From Sipunculus nudus (Eukaryota > Annelida > Sipuncula > Golfingiida > Sipunculidae): 64,000 nt of DNA. The DNA is taken from the NCBI GenBank assembly GCA_026874595.1, contig CM049306.1, forward strand, positions 79,508,142-79,572,141, in the 5' to 3' direction. Below are positions 1 to 12,840 of the stretch, one piece after another; position 1 is the first letter of the stretch; each line of letters begins with the position of its first letter. The notes under the pieces are model-generated. The model was given only the letters and a program-made list of their open reading frames with translations. It ran no database searches and had not been told where the DNA came from. The translations under genes were made by a program, and so were the position numbers.

Positions 1-2135
1 ACACACCTCACTCTATTCCCCTTGCCAATTAATCCATTCCTCACTTCACCCGTCCCACTCTGATTTCTGCAGATACACATAGTTGCTTGTCGACTACCCA
101 TATTCTGGTTTTAAAATGTCCTAGTCTGAAACTTGCAGGTTGGAAACATCCATTTTGCTGATATCATAATGACTTAGGTAGATATGCAGGACTTAGAGGA
201 TCAACATTAAATTTAAAAAAAAACTCAATTTATACTCCTAAACTTTGCACAGGTTCACATTAGGCCTTTAGGCCTTGCTTATTGATAATGTTTTATCACC
301 CATTATACACAGTGTAAGTGGAGGTATTTCATGCATAAATAAGAATACTTTACAATTTAAATTTCCATTTCAAGCAGGATGGGTAAAAGTCTCTCACTAA
401 AAAAAATCAAACAAACCAGTGCCTGTCAGTGATACCTACATCTCATGTGTTTGTGTAGATTTCTTATATTTATTTTCTGTCAATTTGTGTTTTTAAATTT
501 TTAGGTTTATGAGATTTCAAAATGGTGTTGACTCTGGGTTCATATTCATTAATAATTGTGAAATAAAAGCATGAAATAAAAAAGGTACTTAATTGTAGTG
601 TTCATTTACATTATTTTAACAAGAAGTATTCAGTAAAATAAGTTACTTATCATTAAGTAACTTACCAATAGTTAAAATTTAATTTACAAGTGTGTGTAGT
701 ACAGGGATATACAGAAAAGTTTCCTACTCTAGTATACACAATTGTTGGTCATTAAGAATCTTGTTACTTGAAGCCATAAGTTAAGTGTAACTTTTATGTG
801 TTTTATGTTATAAATACTACTTGATAAGTTGTTAATGTTACACATATTATGGTTAAGAGGTTTATGGGCACTTTGCATGCTGTTCTGATCTTCACAAGTT
901 CAACACTTCACATTAATGCCTTCAATATAATTCAGTTCTGCCAGCAAAAGGCAGGTCTGCTTTTAATCTATTGATACAAGGGATGTGTAATTAGTTAGGC
1001 TTCATATGATTTGAGTGCTTACAGGTGGGTTATGATGACACAGAAAACTGTACATAGTATCTGAAGAAATAAACTTCTATTGTGAATGATTTTGGTCTAT
1101 TAGCTTATGTTTTATATTACTCGAGTTCATTTTTTATTGCTTACAGCACATTGTACCTGCATTGTACAAAATCAGTGGATTTAATGTACAGAGTGTAGAA
1201 TATATATTTTTATAAACATGATTAATCTCTCATCAAAGGGTCATATTAAACTTGTTCTAATGTCACTCCACTGGCTTCCCACTTGAAAAATGCTGAGGTG
1301 TCAGTTATTACCCTATGCACTTGTATGAACACATCAAAAGTGTACTCATATCATTTGATTGGTTATGCATCACCACAGTCTTAACTGCTCTGCAATTATT
1401 CATTGGTCTTACACCCATATACATCGATAATTCAGCATGTTTCAGAAAATTTCTGTATATATGAACTATAGATGTGTGAATTATTATCAATACTTATAGA
1501 TGTGGTTGCATGTTAATGTTGAATTACAAATATGAGACAATGTTAGATTTATGATAAAGTACTTTACTTCTTTTACAGTTTGAGGGTGTAATTAGCTTAG
1601 CACCTTGTGACATCAGTGCAATGAACATTTAAATTTATCATTGATCATTTGTATCATTGTTAGTCATTACTGTAACAGTACAGTATAAATGTTTTAAACA
1701 TAAACATAGTTACAGGGAGGTCAAAACCACATGATATGTAACCTGTCTTTAGTTACAAAAAGGGTGTGATGAAATAGGCTTCATCCAGACATTAGGTGAG
1801 TCATTCACCTCAATATTGCATCAGTTTAGACCAGGTAAAAAGCCCATTGACTTTATTAATTAATTAGAACCGTGTTGCTCCCTCAGTATTTTGCATTTTC
1901 CACTTTTTCAAGCTACTCATAATTCCAAATAGCAAAGTTGTCGCAGTTGTGTTGATAAATTAGATTTAATTTAGATTTTAATTAAGATTTAATGTGATAG
2001 GATTTAGATATCTCATAAAAGATTTATTACAGTAGATTTCAATTTAGATTTACTCTGTAATCAGATATGACTCAGATGTAATTGGGATCTGTTAACAAGA
2101 TAGAAAAGGATTTCCCTTAAATTTATAATTTCCAG
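1..2135. other. AT-rich, CpG-poor intron-like DNA
   Basis: No supportable exon was found here. The stretch is AT-rich and holds only about six CpG dinucleotides in 2.1 kb by eye, far fewer than the DNA to its right. It contains AATAAA-like motifs near 560-585 and 1,068, a hairpin at 640-663, and a low-complexity tract of GATTTA-like words at about 1,960-2,060. Because it ends at a good splice acceptor and a candidate coding exon, the simplest reading is the intron of a gene that starts left of the window. That is inference. Confidence 0.45.
640..663. repeat. Perfect 10-bp inverted repeat (hairpin)
   Basis: The arms AAGTTACTTA (640-649) and TAAGTAACTT (654-663) are exact reverse complements around a 4-base loop. 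No function is assigned; it may be chance or a mobile-element remnant. Confidence 0.5.
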
Positions 2136-2225
2136 CATATCCGAGGTCAAGGCAATGTGGGAAAAGTGTGACTCCAAAGGCTCATACTCGGGCACTTTTG
2201 TTACCATCAATTCTCCTACCAACAG
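2136..2225 (+). CDS. Candidate internal coding exon of an unrecognised gene
   Basis: A pyrimidine-containing acceptor (ATTTCCAG, ending at 2,135) is followed by 90 bp and then a donor, AACAG|GTATGA at 2,226. In the frame that starts after one base, the exon is open for 29 codons and reads VKAMWEKCDSKGSYSG and then TFVTINSPTN, with two bases left over. Both ends therefore have the same phase, so the exon could be skipped without a frameshift. A second forward frame hits a stop (TGA) in the middle. It lies at the right edge of a CpG-poor domain, consistent with the gene body of a + strand gene entering from the left. I do not recognise the protein. The MWEK word loosely recalls actin-binding proteins such as caldesmon, but that is not enough for a name. 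No partner exon was found on either side. Confidence 0.5.
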
Positions 2226-2815
2226 GTATGATTAATCTACTTTCGTTCTGGTAATTCCCTGGTATAGCGACATATATAAGATAAGTGAATAGTGAGACAT
2301 CTAAAAATGGTATGACACCAATCTTGTGAAGGTGCAGGCTGTATAGTTGCATGCACAAGGTAATTTCTTCTTTAAAACCTTTGCTACATTTTCAAGCTAC
2401 AGGTTTCCATAAGCTACAGGTCTGCGACACAAACCATTCTTATTTGCTCATTCTTGTTAGCGTTACAGACCCTAAGTTTGAGAGTTTACCCTCTAAAGCT
2501 TGGTGAGATCTGACCAAAGTGGTTCAGACCATGATATTCGGGGGTTAGCGTGAGGACAATCAACAACCCCTATATATTACGCACAATACAGTTGTATTGA
2601 CTCAGTTAAGACATAAATTGTAATTAATGTTCAGTATGTACGAAAATATAGGTACTTACTCTAAAAAAAAACAGATAACTGTTACCCCCATTCGCTCTTG
2701 TTTACAATCTGACAAGGCTTACTTGGAAGGCGTAAGAGGGTCTATTCTTGGATGAAGTCCTTGAGATTTATGATGGAACCACCATCGGTCGGGTGTTTTA
2801 AGTAATTTGCAAAGA

Positions 2816-2830
2816 CCCCCCCCCCCCCCC
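2816..2830. repeat. Poly-C tract (C15)
   Basis: Fifteen consecutive C residues, one of about nine long C or G homopolymers in the window. Confidence 0.9.
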
Positions 2831-4244
2831 TATTAAATTCACGTTTGGGGTTGTGTCGAATCAGAGAGAGAAAAAAAACTCTCCCCCACAGGTGTTCGGT
2901 AAATTTACGCGTAAAGTTAGCTGTATCTCCGTATGCGCGAATATGCGTATATTCGTGATAAAAAGCTGTTTCATGTGCGTATATGTACGTATACATTCAT
3001 TAACTGCGGAAATAAATAGTTGTAAGGAGGATCTAGCATGTCATTAAAAATAAAATGATAAAGTGACGTCATTTTACCGGGAATCCCCTCGTTCACATAG
3101 ACCATTTGCTTAAAACTGCTTCTATGGCGATTTTTTTTTTCACGCGTATGCGCACCAGAGCCGCACGTAAACTTATACCTGGAAGCAAAATGGAAACACC
3201 ACAGTTTCAAAATCATATTAGCAATTTTTCATGCAAATACGCGCACATGGAAACACGGCTTTTTGTGTGGAAGTCGTGTAATTTATTACAACCTTGTAAT
3301 TAACCTCAATGTACCAGGTAAAGCCTGTAAGTCTTCTACAGGGTCACACGCCATTATTTATACATTATACCCCTGGGATAGAGGCTGCTGTCTTTGAGAC
3401 CTTAACAGGAAACCATTTGTGTTGACCAGTAAAGGTGACGACTTTGCCCTTTGTTCTCAGTGCAGCTTAAAGTGTGATAGGAACAATTAATTGACCGTTC
3501 TTGTTGTCCGAGGATTACTGTAACTGACGTCTAACAACCACATCACGTAGGGATTTATTATTATCCTCTAAGAAGCTTTCCTGTGGCTATTTCAAATTAC
3601 ATAGAGACTTAGCTTGTAGGCTTGCCATCTCCTTTTGTTGGGGAGGATTATTGCTTGTTTGGACAACCTTTAGCCCGTCTCTACTCATGAGGCATAGTTA
3701 CAGGCTTAAAATGGACACAACAAAACTTTGGTGCAGTTATTATATTATATTATTATGCTCTTGTTACTCGCCACAGGCTGTGTCTCCAGATTACTTTCTC
3801 ATCATCACAATTTAACACATATGATATAGCAAAAGGATAAATCAGAAGGAAACATAATAGGAATTATCCTGGTTACAGGAGAATGATTTGTATGTAACGG
3901 TTAAGGCAAAAGGATTACAATGTATACCAGTAACAGTGGAATGATAGTCATCCAAGTTATCTTGATTTATGAGGTAATTGATGATTCCGATAAAAACGTT
4001 ATGTTTGTTAGTCACACTGGTTGTAGCAAAGTTATAACGATTTTCACACGTCAAGTGACAGCCTTGGTGCGAGCTTTATAGGAAGGGATATCTACGCACA
4101 GATTGTTAATGAAATAAATATAAACTGTACCGACTTTTAATATTTGAGAACAAAACCGAAGCAGCGGACGCTAAGAATCGAGACAGTCAAAACTAATATG
4201 ACACCGGGATTTTTTTCTTAAATTAGAGTGCAAACATTTTCATG

Positions 4245-4273
4245 CCCCCCCCCCCCCCCCTCTCTCTCTCTCT
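4245..4273. repeat. Poly-C (C16) joined to a (TC)n tract
   Basis: Sixteen C residues run directly into a short TC dinucleotide tract. Confidence 0.9.
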
Positions 4274-4451
4274 GTGCAAGAAAAATGTCTTCGCATGTTC
4301 ATGTTGCTTTTATTATTTGACGATTGTTCAGAAAAATATTGTATGTTAATTCCTGATTTATTGTCTGTTAAGGGTATTATCTGATTAGTTGAATTATACC
4401 ATCAAACACCTGACGGAAATAAACGTATGATTTTATCTCTTTAAGATCAAT

Positions 4452-4634
4452 CGGACATTGCGTAATGAAAGATACTATCGTAAAAGAAATCACGGAATTC
4501 AGCGTATCGAAATCTCGTGATTTTAATCAGAAATGGTGTAATGTCCGGTACTATCGTATAAGAAATCACGGAATTCAGCGTATCGTAATCTCGTGAGTTT
4601 AGTCAGAAAAAGTGTAATGTCCGGTACTGTCATG
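4452..4634. repeat. 76-bp tandem repeat, about 2.3 copies
   Basis: The block containing AGAAATCACGGAATTCAGCG recurs with a spacing of exactly 76 bp (4,485 and 4,561), and the flanking TAATG..CGGTACTRTC words repeat with it. A third copy is only begun at about 4,615-4,634. The copies differ at a handful of bases, so the duplication is fairly recent. Confidence 0.8.
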
Positions 4635-7152
4635 TTTTTGAACATTTAGGCAGTACAAGCCGTAGAATCTTTGGATGTTTTATAAGCAACATGAAGCGGC
4701 CCTGTTTTTCGATATTTAGCGATTATTATTCTTTTTTCCAGATTTTATGTCGAAAAAACCTAATTCTTCCCCCGGTCTGAGTTGTCAAAATTCAACACAT
4801 GGTTGTTCCACGTGTTTAATTAGAAATTGTTAACTAAAAGATACGCTCAGTAAACGATACTTAAATACCGGATAACAGCATTTTGTGATTTTTATGAATA
4901 TCATCTGAAACTGATTATATACCTGCATGTTGACACAGACTGGGTGGGCTCTCCTTTATTTTGCTTATGTTTACCAGGTAGTTCTAAAGCGCGGTCGGTC
5001 CAGGAACTATTATTAAATATTGCAATGCGATGACTGGCTCAGAATTTTTTCAAGATGGTTAAAAAACACTTTACGACAATATTCACACGAGTAGGCGTTA
5101 ACCAGTCTTTTCACGCGGTGAAGCGTTATTAGATGTTCACTTGACTCAATTGTGTTGTGCCGCCAAATGCACACTCAATCTGCCAGCAGACATCCCAATT
5201 TCCCCTTTAATTCAGTTCATTTAAGGACGCCTCGGCATTAAGCAGCCCATCAAAGATTCTTTACACATGAACTGCTATTTCTGTCACAAATCTGTCCTAC
5301 GGTATGTAGTTGTCAAAGCCTTTATTTCCCTGTCGAACTCTGAGCAAGTACTGTTGGGTATATTAGTGTATATGCTGGTTATATGTATCTTTACAGCTGT
5401 CATTAATAATGCACTTGCATGGACCAACCAAAAAAGTTGAGAAGTCTATGGACTGGCAAACGGTGTTTTCAAGTCATATTTTGGCACCTTTCCCAGCCAT
5501 GTACATTTAGTGTGAAAAACCTAGCAATGTCAGAAGTGTCGCATCGCCATATTATCCGAAATATAAATGAAATAATATAAAAATAATAAATTTAATGCCG
5601 GTGATAAAAATAGCATTAAACCATGGAGTTTCATAACCGCGTCCATAAAGCAATGGATATTTGCTCTCATTTGCTGCCGTTGCTCTAATTTACTGGTGGC
5701 ATGGTGTCACGTGGTAACCACTGGTAACACATAACGTGTACTCGGGCAACCCCTTGGCAAGGGGTAAAGGTGTAAGATGCACTAGTTGACATTTCTGCTG
5801 TAAAACTACTCTCCACATTTGCTGCCGCGCATAAACAATGTACGGAATTTTAGTCATGTCCATATGAAAACCTTCAACCCCGCTGGTTTTGAAAATCTTT
5901 AAGTCAGTGAAATATGTTCAAATCTGACGAAATGTTTGCAAAATGGGTGAATTATTATTCACGTGTGTTTTGTATTTGTGTACATATGTTCAATCACGTC
6001 TTATAAGATATACCGACTATTCCTGTTTATAGAAATAATTTAAGAGCGTATCGTACATTGCCTACATGGCACCAGAAGTTTAACAACAACATTTGAATGA
6101 ACATTTAAGTGGTCGGTTGCTTGAACATTATGAGTTTATTGTATTTAGTTTACAAAAATGAATAAAAAGGCAAATTATCTCTTTTTGTGCGACAAATTGA
6201 ATTTCGAAATAATATAACTATTAAAATACTCAACTGTTTCAGAGAATGTTCTTTATATCGCTTGGTTTGGAAGTTTATCTTTGATATTACGGCAGCCATC
6301 ATCAATTTTTCCTTAATTTACTGAACAACAGAAGCAGCTATGCGGTGGCGTTATAATGGCCGTAATGATTCTGTTTGAGTTTTCTGTAACAATGTGCAAC
6401 TTTGTATACGTATTTGTTAGATTAGTTCCCCTAAACTATGGACTTGTTAATTTAATTTTTTTAGAAACACGCCTAAAATACAAACTTTTTTAGTTAGTCC
6501 ATTTCATGTCAGTTATTGTATTGTAACTGTATGATTTCAAATTAAAAATGCAATGCCAACGCGAAATCCCTTGTTTCACAACCGTTTATAAACAAAGACA
6601 CGCTTAATACGCGAAATCGCTTCTCTAGAAGCTACCGATCAGATCTTTTAACTAATCCCTTATATGACCTTTATAAACTAAAGATAATCCCTTTGAGCTT
6701 TTATTTAAAAAAAAACGCCAAAAAACATGGATATCTCCGTACACAGGCTGCATGTTTTGTTTATATCAACGCGTTTATAATATATGGGGGCCCGTCAAAA
6801 TAAAAAAAAAGTTAACAAGGACATCCGACAGCAAGTCGGATTAGCCAGAGCTTTGCAAATGGCTTTTTGCAACAAGTGACCTTTCTACCTTCGCATATTG
6901 CAACCTACCACCTTAGATTACATGTATTTTCCGTTTGTCAACATTGCTGTGGTTAACAAACATGTTGTTGATTAACAGGTATATACATTCTTCACGAAGG
7001 CGTTATAAGAACTGTTCACAACCAAATTACCCTTAGATCATTAATATATACACAGAGGAAGCAAGAGAACACATAAATTCTTTTTCAAAAGGTAGGCGAA
7101 TGGACACCTTTAATTCACTAGATTTTAACCCATGTTATTAACAGCATGTTAT

Positions 7153-8734
7153 AAGGGCCCCGCTTGAAAAGTAATCGACCTGTCTGTCCGTCCGTCCGTC
7201 CACAAATTCTTTTCCGGATGATAACTCCAGTTAGGATTGATAGATTTGAGTTCAAACCTGAAATATGTATTAACAATCAATTATGAAATATCCCTATTGA
7301 TTTTGGGGTCCGGAGGTCAAAGGTCAAAAAGGTTATTCACAGTTTGGTGTTAAATTTTAGTCCCTCTTTAAGCAGGGCAGAAATCATAATTGTAACCATA
7401 ATTGTTTGTTCCACCTTAACAGTAGGACAGGTCCTCATGTCAACAGCAACGAGGCATGATATATGGTCATAGTCAGCCATTTTTCTGTAAGTTGTGCGGT
7501 AAAAACCATTACTGAACACCTAGTAAGGTTGTTCTTAGCAAATATGCATGCAAAAGGACACACAATGTTAACACAATAACTCGTAAAAAGTATTTTATAT
7601 AAGGTCCCCAGACTCATGCCAATGATGGACTTTTTGATGGGCTACATCATGTTTGAAGATGGGTGACCTTGATGGATTTTTAAGGTCATAGAGGTGATAA
7701 TGCTAAAATGATATTAACCAAATAGCTTGCAAACAATTTGACTAACACTCACTGAACTTGCACCAGTAATGTTTGTTATGAAGGGCTAGGTCAAGTTCGA
7801 AGATGGATGACCTTGACAGAGGCGATAATTCTAAAATGATATTAATGCAATAACTCACAAAGAATTTGATGAACAGTCAAATTCGTTTCTGCATAATAAC
7901 TCCCCTAACATATGATGGGATAGGATTCAAACATAATATGTATCACCCATGGCCAATGGGAGAAGCTTATGATATTTGGGTAAGAAGGGAAAAAAGTAAT
8001 ACACAGTTTGGTGTTCAGTTGCTGGTGTCTCCTTCAGCAGGCCAGAAATGGATGAATCTTTTTCGAGTCAGTCGTGTACAGCGGCATTACATTTTCACAG
8101 CATATTTTGTACAGACAATTTGAAGATTCCCCAGAAAAGGATGCACTTGCCCAACGCACCACAGTGGCTCTCATTTAGACCATGTTTGGACAAATCTATC
8201 TCCACTTCCAACATCTCAAGGAATTTGGACCTATTATAGCGACCATCAACAAATTTAAATTGATATTCATATGTAGCCATTCTACACAACACAGCGCATC
8301 TGTAGACCCAAGCCCAAGAACAGCTGAATCTCAGTTCAAGAGAATGACCATTTTATCACTACTAACCAGCAGCTGACTCTCTCTAATACTACAAGGTTCA
8401 TGTACAGACTCAAGCCTCACATATAATAAGGCTAATTCAACATACAAATACTGGGAAAATATTTGACACAGCCCAGTCAAGACTTCAACCAAGAATAATT
8501 GGCACAGGTAATACACATACAGAAACTAAAAAATGCATGCAGTTCTTTTATATCATCATTTTGATAGCTTTGAACATTTTCACTTTACCATATCTTTTCT
8601 TCCAGTTTATACATGTCAGCTGTTCTTTACAGGTTCTTTAATTTTCAAATATCACTCTATCTGCCCATGCTACCAAAGTACGCCAAATTCACAGTACTTC
8701 AATTTATAATGACTGCATCTTTTGCGGGGCCCTT
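7153..8734. mobile_element. 1.6-kb non-autonomous element with AAGGGCCCCGC ends
   Basis: The left end AAGGGCCCCGC (7,153-7,163) is matched by its exact reverse complement GCGGGGCCCTT at 8,724-8,734. Just inside the left end is a GTCCGTCCGTCCGTCC tract followed by a CCGGATGATAACTCCAG-type module. The same module occurs in the 1.1-kb repeats at 42,234 and 51,600 and is typical of mollusc dispersed repeats. The interior (about 7,540-7,880) holds diverged tandem copies of a roughly 150-bp unit containing GATGRRTGACCTTGA and CTAAAATGATATTAA. There is no transposase-like frame. No clear target-site duplication was seen, so the class is left open. Confidence 0.5.
7540..7880. repeat. Diverged internal tandem repeats of the 7,153-8,734 element
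   Basis: Successive blocks repeat the order: AATAACTC-like word, GATGG or GGGCTA word, AGATGGRTGACCTTGA, then GATAATKCTAAAATGATATTAA. The units differ by indels, so a precise period cannot be given by eye. Confidence 0.5.
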
Positions 8735-11700
8735 CCTGACCTGTCAGTTTTCTAGTTGTTCATAATAATGTGCATGCAGATGATTTCAGACTTTTATACA
8801 TTATGCGTCATCCATATTTTTCTTGCATACTGACCCGACTGAAGATATATGTTAACCAGGCAAGTATACGATATCATTTGGCAGCATCATTTCAGATGTT
8901 TTCACCATAGAAACGTTTCCTGTTTAGTGTTTCAAAATTCCTTTTAATTGATAGTGTGAAAATTGTGCTCCACTGGCCTGCAAATTCCCCCTTATTTTTT
9001 TAAAGTCACCAATTTTTATATTTACTGAGAGTAATAATAATTGCTCTTTTCACCATTCAGCATGTGGCCAGCACGTATTGCAACATGTTCATAGTGCCCA
9101 TAGCTTCATGTAAAGGCATATTTTGACTATGTTTCTCTCTGACATTTGGGTTATATTTAATAGCTGGTATTTGGTATCTAGTATTAATATGTTATGGACA
9201 CCTATGTTAAATCTGGGATAAAAAAAAAACGGGGATTTTCGCGGAGGTAATGTCGCTGATTCTACTCTTTTTTTAATTCTCTTTTAAAGGTAGGTCACTC
9301 CTTTTTGTTTTCTTGATTAATTTCTAACTTTGTGACCAACTATGGCACGCCTTATGCAGTTATTAAAAAAAAGAAGCACAAATATTGTACAAAGTTGTTC
9401 TTTTTATTCAGGTTTGTTGTTGGAGTTCTTGTTAAGATATGCGTCCTTTTTTCGCTCCTTGTAAATTGTAAATTGATATAATTAAACAAAATGATAGTTA
9501 CCCCACGACTATTTGTAATCATGTTGTTAATTTGGCTTTTATATTACAATTTTTATCCCCATCTCAGGAATTGTCTTTTTTTGTTATTCCTCGAAGACCG
9601 TGAGAACTATGTATATACCTGTGCATCAGTCGCGCCTAATGACTCCCAGTAAATTCAGGCGGTAACCGGGCATGTCTCCTGCCTTTCAGCACGTAACAAG
9701 GGATTCAGTTGAGTAGCCTACCCGCTAACTGTGCTTTGCTTTTAGTACAAAAACAACAGGTATTCCGAGAATTTAACAAACCCCTTTCTCAACCGCAGCC
9801 ACATGGCATTTTGGCCTGTTCAGATGAAAGGGCCACTGGGTACCCACTGATTGTTCTTCGATATATGACTTGTCGCACCAAGTGGGAAGCTTATTCAGCC
9901 AAATCCAGCAGAAGCAGGTCCACTTGGTAGTCTCATCATCGTTGGCAAGTGATGACAGTATGCAATGGAGAGGAACGCCCTCCATGACAGCGCGTGAGAG
10001 CCGTGACACCTCAGTTCCGCAGAATGCGCAACTTCCCACCGTATAAATATGACTTGCTCAGATTAATTCACGAAAATCGTGTATCTTTAACCCTGATAAT
10101 GCCGAGCTGTGGTCAGCCTGCGTTAACCAGATTCTGTCAGGACACCTTACGTGTACATCAAAACAGGTTATACGCGAGTTACGTGTAAGTACATCTTTGA
10201 TCTGGACCATGGTATAATAATACAAGAGCATCAGTAATTTATTTTGATATGTTAGAATTTTGATCCTTTTCGCATCTTGAATTATTTTATAAATATTTAT
10301 ACATTCATTGGTCATGTTCTCATAATGCATAGCTTCCAATATATAACAATATCTTTTAGAGAAATGTAATAAATTTTCATTGAAAATATATGAAATTGGA
10401 ACAGTTGCATGTGTTCCTTGTATACCTACATGTGTGTAAAAATTAGCTTTTAATTAGTTTTAGGAAGACGGACGTTTTCAGCTAATTATTAAATCACATG
10501 GTGTTTTGATATTCAGCTGACAGTAAACAAAAAAAACTTGGCAATGCAAAACGTTTCTGTATTTCTCGATGATTACACAGAAAGACTATTTTATACATGT
10601 ATTACCTGTATCTTAATCATCAGAGGAACCAATATGCTTTGTAACTTACATTAAAATCACAGTAAGGGGATGTCACGTATCATCTTAAGGCCTTTTCCTG
10701 AACCGAATGTCTCATATTTATGTATGATAAGGAATGTGATGAAGTCAACTCATTCACATAGAACCCTGATAAATCCAATCGGTTCAATGCTCAGGGAGGA
10801 ATATCTATAAATGTATACAAATAATAAAACAAAGGTAGAAAGAATACTGGTAAAATTATAATATTGAAGAGGTTGTGGATAAGATAACAGGGTAACGAAT
10901 ATGATTGTAAAATCAGTATTTCGTGGAATTTGTCCCGGTGACCAAAACAAAATGATATTAGTGAGAGTTATAGTTTTTGTAACCCTCATGCAAGGAGCCA
11001 AAGCATGTATGTATATGAAATGTTATAGTCGGGATTGTCTACTTCCCATAGGCATTTCGAAAAAGGTTATAATTTGTTTATGTTAGACACTATTTTGCTG
11101 CAAATCTCCAGCCTAAATAAGGTCTCAGTTGTCTATATTTACTGTAATTAATGTTAACAGACAGATGATCAAACTGTTTTCACAAATTATGTGAGAGTGA
11201 CCTGATCAGTTATTTTTGTATTATGCCAGAAGAGAAAATATAAATAATTTACAACAAAATTATATAAAGAATTTATAATATTTGTAATTGGAGAAGCTAC
11301 AGTAATAAAAATATATTTTAATATGATAACTTAAATCCTGCCTGCATGGTCTTGCGTAAATATCATTATCAATGTGTTGTACCTGGCTTAAAAGTTATAT
11401 ATTAAATCCTTGTAGACATTATGTGCGGAACTTGTTGAAGGACAAATTTGGAGTCGGAGCTGATATGTCCCATTGTTGGTTGGAAAGCTAGAACAAACAT
11501 ACCTGTTAGCATGTAGAGCGCTAATTTGTGAGGTGTTTTATGAATATAACAATCACATCCCCAAACAGCCGCGTGAGCACCGCCTGATAATAAATAGAGA
11601 AAACAACATGCTTCTTATTTACCATAAGTACCATTCTGTAATCACTTGCCTTAGCATGCCAGCCAAGATTACAATAAATCGCTGTATCCTGACACTAGTG

Positions 11701-12280
11701 GTGACTTTTTCATTCGTTTTCACGCGGTGCAAGTGATGGTTGCACCCCGTAAAACAATTTCTCCCATATATATTCTTTCGTTTTGCCAACTTTCATCTAA
11801 TTCACTAGGCGGCACAAAGTGTTTAGAAATAATATAATTTTCTCTCGTATTACCTATATTTGGCTTTCTCTACCCCATGTAGGCTTGTTCTCTTAAAGCT
11901 ATGATAATTTAATAGCGGTATTCTGCAAAGTTCGTGTAAACATACATTCATGAATAACGGACAAACTGGAGCTTCGACTTTATCCGTAATTTAAAGTTAT
12001 CAATCCGTTATTAAAATATGAAAATATATTAAATATGTAAATATTAAGCTTTCGACGTTGATAAATGAGCTAGAGATATTGGTATAAAATAATAAATATA
12101 AAATAAATCAGGGGTATTTAGGACCATAGTATAGAAACCCATAAAAACCTGCCTTGGTTTTTACTGCTTTTTTACATGCAGTACAGAAACAGGACAGTAT
12201 CAAGGATCAAACATCGGTTTTTAATCAATGGAACTTTTTTTTTTTTCTTTTCCAAGGTTTTATTTACATTAATAAACTGT
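8735..12280. other. Gene-free stretch
   Basis: No exon, RNA gene or structured repeat could be supported. Short open frames near 9.7-10.3, 10.75-11.1 and 11.5-11.7 kb lack splice context and recognisable motifs, and several lie opposite each other. Confidence 0.45.
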
Positions 12281-12287
12281 GATTGCA

Positions 12288-12580
12288 GAAATATACATTT
12301 GTGCAGGAAATCCCTATAGTTATTCAGGGGCCACTCGTTATATTGAGAATATGTTGTGCGCGGGCTTGACGAATATAACTTATACATTATAGAAATGTTA
12401 CATTGTTAAACGATGATTTTAGTGACAGTGTTTTAATCGCATATATAAAAAAAACACTTCTGAATGCCGAAATATATATTTGTGATGGAAAATCCCCAAA
12501 TAGTTATATAGTGGTCACTCATTATATTGAGAATTTTGTCGGCTCGCAATATAATGTATAAGGGAAATGTTCGCTTTCAT
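12288..12580. repeat. Diverged direct duplication, period about 181 bp
   Basis: The word GAAATATACATTTGTG at 12,288 recurs as GAAATATATATTTGTG at 12,469. In both copies it is followed in order by GGAAATCC, TAGTTAT, GG(C/T)CACTC(G/A)TTATATTGAGAAT and a GAAATGTT end. The matching order of blocks shows an old tandem duplication with many substitutions. Confidence 0.6.
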
Positions 12581-12807
12581 AGAGACTTCATTTGCTTTGC
12601 TTCATTTGCTCAGTTGGTTGGACTTCTATATCTGTAACAGATCTGTAACTGAAGAGTGGGACCAACTCTAATACTGCAACCACGAGAAAGTCCTGTAATA
12701 CAAACCGGATGAAGTACAACATCCTCAACATGAATTAGATACGCTCCCGTATAGTAAAGCACTGTCTCCAGGATATACTGAATTTATGCTGTATGAACAA
12801 TACACGG

Positions 12808-12835
<28 letters not shown>
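12808..12835. repeat. (TA)n microsatellite
   Basis: Uninterrupted TA dinucleotides. Confidence 0.9.

Positions 12836-12840
<5 letters not shown>

Larger units (their letters stand above)
2226..7152. other. Gene-free stretch with normal CpG content
   Basis: No convincing exon was seen. CpG frequency rises sharply here (for example, six CpGs in 2,881-2,940). Contents are two long poly-C tracts (2,816-2,830 and 4,245-4,260), a 76-bp tandem duplication (4,452-4,634) and otherwise unique-looking AT-rich DNA. The short open frames are the length expected by chance and show no splice sites or family motifs. Confidence 0.5.

Noticed and set aside
1572-1632. Acceptor-like TTCTTTTACAG followed by 17 open codons ending in TAA
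   Set aside because: Too short, no known protein sequence, and it would be a terminal exon without a clear poly-A signal nearby.
12600-12680. GCTCAGTTGGTTGGA word resembling a tRNA-derived SINE A box
   Set aside because: No B box follows and no second copy was found in the window.
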